DNA of 37,945 nucleotides from Cellvibrio mixtus subsp. mixtus J3-8 (GTDB lineage Bacteria > Pseudomonadota > Gammaproteobacteria > Pseudomonadales > Cellvibrionaceae): positions 77,951-115,895 of the forward strand of contig NZ_KN266207.1 in the NCBI RefSeq assembly GCF_000766945.1. Reading direction: 5' to 3'. The stretch's first letter is position 1; each line of letters opens with the position of its first letter. Positions 36,301 to 37,945 of the stretch are shown one piece after another. Position numbers and translations under genes: made by a program. The notes under the pieces are model-generated. The model saw only the letters and a program-made list of their open reading frames with translations. It did not search any database and was not told the origin of the DNA.

Positions 36301-37945
36301 CCAATACATTTGCCGACCAGGATATCGGTAATACACTTAGTTACAGCGCGCAACTTGCTGGCGGTGGGGCACTCCCTGCCTGGTTAACGTTTGATGCCGC
36401 GACGCGCACATTTAGTGGCACACCCACCAATGCTTTTGTTGGTACTGTATCGATAGATGTTATTGCGAATGATGGTAATGGCGGTACAGTTACCGATACG
36501 TTTAATATCATTGTTGCAAATACCAATGATGATCCAATTGTTGCCAACGCCATTCCCAATCAAAATGCCACTGAAGATTCTTTATTTAATTTTCAGTTTG
36601 CAGCCAACACATTCAGTGACCAGGATGTGGGTGATTCGCTTACGTATTCTGCCCAATTAGCGGGTGGCGGCGCGTTGCCATCCTGGATAAGTTTTAATGC
36701 AGCAACGCGCACTTTTAGCGGAACACCAGCCAATGGAGATGTTGGTAGTTTTTCCGTTGACGTTATTGCGAGTGATGGTAACGGTGGTTTGGTAACAGAT
36801 ACTTTCACTATTAACGTTGCCAATGTGAATGATGCACCGTCAGTGAGTATTGCGCTCGCGGATTACTACACTAGCGAACAGGTCGCGGTAAATTTGCATG
36901 GCACAGGCATCACGGTTTCTGATGTTGATAGTACTAACATTACGTTGACGCTCACTGGCACGGGCAGCCACAGCCAATTAACAGCGAACCCAGGAACAAC
37001 GGGTGTTAGCATTTTTTCCGGCAATAATTCACCCACGCTGGTGCTCACCGGGACGCTCACCCAAATTAATGATTTCCTCGCAGGAAATAATGGCGGCACA
37101 TTAACCTATCGTTTGGCCGGCGACACACCCATCGCAACGGCGACGTTAACGATTACCGCGAGTGATGGTGCATTGACAGGTAATGGCACCACATCTATCC
37201 ATATTGCTGCTGTTAATGATGCACCGGTAAATACGGTTCCGGGTGCGCAAGTAATAGCAGAAGATAATGCCTTGGTATTTAGTGCGGGCAATGGCAACCA
37301 GATCCAGGTAAATGATGTCGATGCTGCAAGTGGAAATCTGGAAGTCACTTTATCGGTGACGAATGGTACGCTCACGCTCGCCGGTACCAACGGATTAAGT
37401 TTTACTACGGGTGATGGCACTGCGGATTCAACATTGGTATTCACCGGCACGCTCGCCGATATAAATACCGCACTGGCGACGTTAACGTTTAACCCAACAG
37501 CAAATTACAACGGTGCTGCAGTTTTATCGCTTACCACCAGCGACCTGGGCAATACTGGTAGTGGTGGAACACTCACTGATACTGACACCGTTAATATCAC
37601 GATAAGCGCTGCTAATGATGCACCGACAGTAGCCAATGCAATTCCCAATCAAAATGCGACAGAAGATTCTGCGTTTAATTTCCAGTTTGCAGTGAATACT
37701 TTTGCGGATGTCGATGCTGGTGCAACGCTAACGTATTCTGCACAATTAAATGGCGGTGGTGCGTTGCCGTCGTGGTTAAGTTTTAATGCGGCGACACGCA
37801 CTTTTAGTGGTACACCGGCAAACGGTGATGTTGGAACTATTTCCATTGATGTGATTGCCGACGATGGCAACGGTGGAACGGTTACCGATACATTTGATAT
37901 TGTCATCGCCAACACGAACGATGCGCCAACAGTCGCGAATCCAAT
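33387..37945 (+). CDS. Giant LEPR-XLL / DUF4347 surface protein with putative-Ig repeats (3' end outside window)
   Basis: The frame stays open for 1,519 codons to the window end. ATG 33387 is the only good start after an in-frame stop at 33345. The N-terminus has basic MSKTPRHRRP then IEALEPRLLFSA, the LEPR-XLL motif of giant secreted proteins. Residues about 70-240 match DUF4347, with HIISHG (131-136) and ILLYGCDVA (173-181). A beta-rich domain of about 140 residues follows. Next come putative-Ig/CADG-like repeats of about 100 residues beginning NPIPNQ, interrupted by a second copy of the beta-rich domain (about 35460-35925) and by two different repeats (about 36836-37620). It is probably exported and attached to the surface, like other repeat giants. 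It lacks the LapA-type retention module and LapG site. The C-terminus and any RTX or T1SS signal are unseen. The three adaptor genes immediately upstream are its likely partners. Confidence 0.9.
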   Translation, partial: MSKTPRHRRPLIEALEPRLLFSATADIAVFDDGNSDAQYLTQAAHEVDLVSIYMPDETHPLMMQDAGNDIAHIDTVIFVDTAVDNYQTLVKDIETSLKGDSVAIVYLDNTKDGLVQISDYLAGASGISAVHIISHGVAGSVQLGTQVLNENNIAQYQQSLTAWKNALSDDADILLYGCDVAANQSGMNLLRQLSDITGADVAASNDLTGNAANADWDLEARVGHIETASIFSSNQSMEWQGVLADVVHLYSGVATNEQAIPTSGNVMQGVQLTSSQTVDRIQVMLANHGTSSTSVQMIVHEHSYNGTAIATATVDTSSLGSSLGWVNFDFVAKTFNAYTVYWIEFKTNNGADNLVGIGYINSNVISSEFVVNNSGDASKDMAIALVDVENRAPTLANPIPNQTTNEEAWFSYTFAANTFNDQDGDTLTYSATLANGNPLPPWLSFNAGTRTFSGVPDDGDVGTISIKVTANDGKGGSIDDTFDLTIININDNPFLNIPVPNQNATEDSVFNYTFPANTFGDGDVGTTFTYTAELAGGGALPAWLNFDSATRTFSGTPLNGDVGTISIKLTANDGAGGTATDNFDIVIANTNDAPTVANPIPNQTATENVLFNYTFAINTFHDQDVGSTLTYTAQIPGGTPLPAWLSFDSATRTFSGTPSNGDVGNITIEVRASDGTATVSDFFDLNVQNVGSSNVVYETSGPSTDTQVIGSGVPFFQSFSHNSVGATYTIDSIVLQLIKDPSASLQTITVTLLSGAYNGTVVGTATISSATISTTLAWKAFDFTNKVLTDNQLYFIKIESSSVDGLVKAAIHNSDVYPNGSYHSSGGSPDITRDVAFQISSGANIDPVITNPIPNQSATEDAVFNFQFAASTFNDADVGDTLTYTATMADGSALPSWLSFNAATRTFSGTPANADVGTISIKVTADDGNGGTPATDTFDLVVVNTNDAPTVANPIPNQNATEDSAFNFTFATNTFADQDIGNTLSYSAQLAGGGALPAWLTFDAATRTFSGTPTNAFVGTVSIDVIANDGNGGTVTDTFNIIVANTNDDPIVANAIPNQNATEDSLFNFQFAANTFSDQDVGDSLTYSAQLAGGGALPSWISFNAATRTFSGTPANGDVGSFSVDVIASDGNGGLVTDTFTINVANVNDAPSVSIALADYYTSEQVAVNLHGTGITVSDVDSTNITLTLTGTGSHSQLTANPGTTGVSIFSGNNSPTLVLTGTLTQINDFLAGNNGGTLTYRLAGDTPIATATLTITASDGALTGNGTTSIHIAAVNDAPVNTVPGAQVIAEDNALVFSAGNGNQIQVNDVDAASGNLEVTLSVTNGTLTLAGTNGLSFTTGDGTADSTLVFTGTLADINTALATLTFNPTANYNGAAVLSLTTSDLGNTGSGGTLTDTDTVNITISAANDAPTVANAIPNQNATEDSAFNFQFAVNTFADVDAGATLTYSAQLNGGGALPSWLSFNAATRTFSGTPANGDVGTISIDVIADDGNGGTVTDTFDIVIANTNDAPTVANP
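34575..37945 (+). repeat. Putative-Ig repeats of about 300 bp in the giant protein gene
   Basis: The N-P/A-I-P-N-Q-type unit starts lie at 34575, 34872, 35178, 35937, 36243, 36546, 37635 and 37938. Adjacent units are 297-306 bp apart. Each unit has the core LPxWLSFNAATRTFSGTP and ends with a TNDAP-type junction. Gaps correspond to the inserted beta-rich domain (35460-35925) and to two longer cadherin-like repeats (36836-37620). The array continues past the window end. Confidence 0.9.

Noticed and set aside
34575-37945. Regular ~300-bp repeats as a possible CRISPR array or satellite
   Set aside because: The units are coding, in frame and too long; they are protein domain repeats.

Overview
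The window looks like a chromosomal segment of a Cellvibrio-like gammaproteobacterium (Cellvibrionales). This is inferred from the serine-rich linkers in a modular secreted amylase, from the mltF/purL neighbourhood also seen in Pseudomonas, and from the LapA/LapD/LapG adhesin set; no rRNA or other phylogenetic marker is present to prove it. No tRNA, CRISPR array, insertion sequence or prophage was found.

Layout. 1-462: C-terminal part of a LuxR-type response regulator. 654-10488: a biofilm adhesin locus with a ~2,200-residue LapA-type adhesin (N-terminal retention module with a TAAG cleavage site, cadherin-like repeats, a nested PA14 domain, RTX repeats and a type 1 secretion end), a small conserved protein, then the convergent lapG-lapD pair (periplasmic protease and its c-di-GMP receptor). 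10644-13324: a modular alpha-amylase behind a double LacI-type operator candidate. 13519-15030: mltF. 15499-16833: an AT-rich divergent SDR/Crp-family pair that separates mltF from purL (16954-20820). 21057-22782: a DUF3313 lipoprotein and trxB. 22976-27364: a histidine kinase, CheY-like regulator and REC-GGDEF-EAL protein, all leftward. 27586: a small DUF1289 protein. 28053 to the window end: the most unusual region, with three adaptor-type genes in a row (GAF-HlyD fusion; PqqD-like/M50 protease/HlyD fusion; single HlyD) followed by a giant LEPR-XLL/DUF4347 surface protein that runs off the window.

How it fits together. The theme is surface attachment under c-di-GMP control. At high c-di-GMP, LapD should sequester LapG and leave the first adhesin anchored; the REC-GGDEF-EAL protein could supply or remove the signal. 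The second giant protein has no LapA-type retention module. It is preceded by a compact cassette in which a peptide-recognition-like domain, an intramembrane zinc protease and HlyD adaptors sit together with no ABC ATPase or TolC in view. I propose that cassette plus its giant substrate as the candidate undescribed system: a processing and export route for LEPR-XLL proteins. This is inference from domain content and gene order only.
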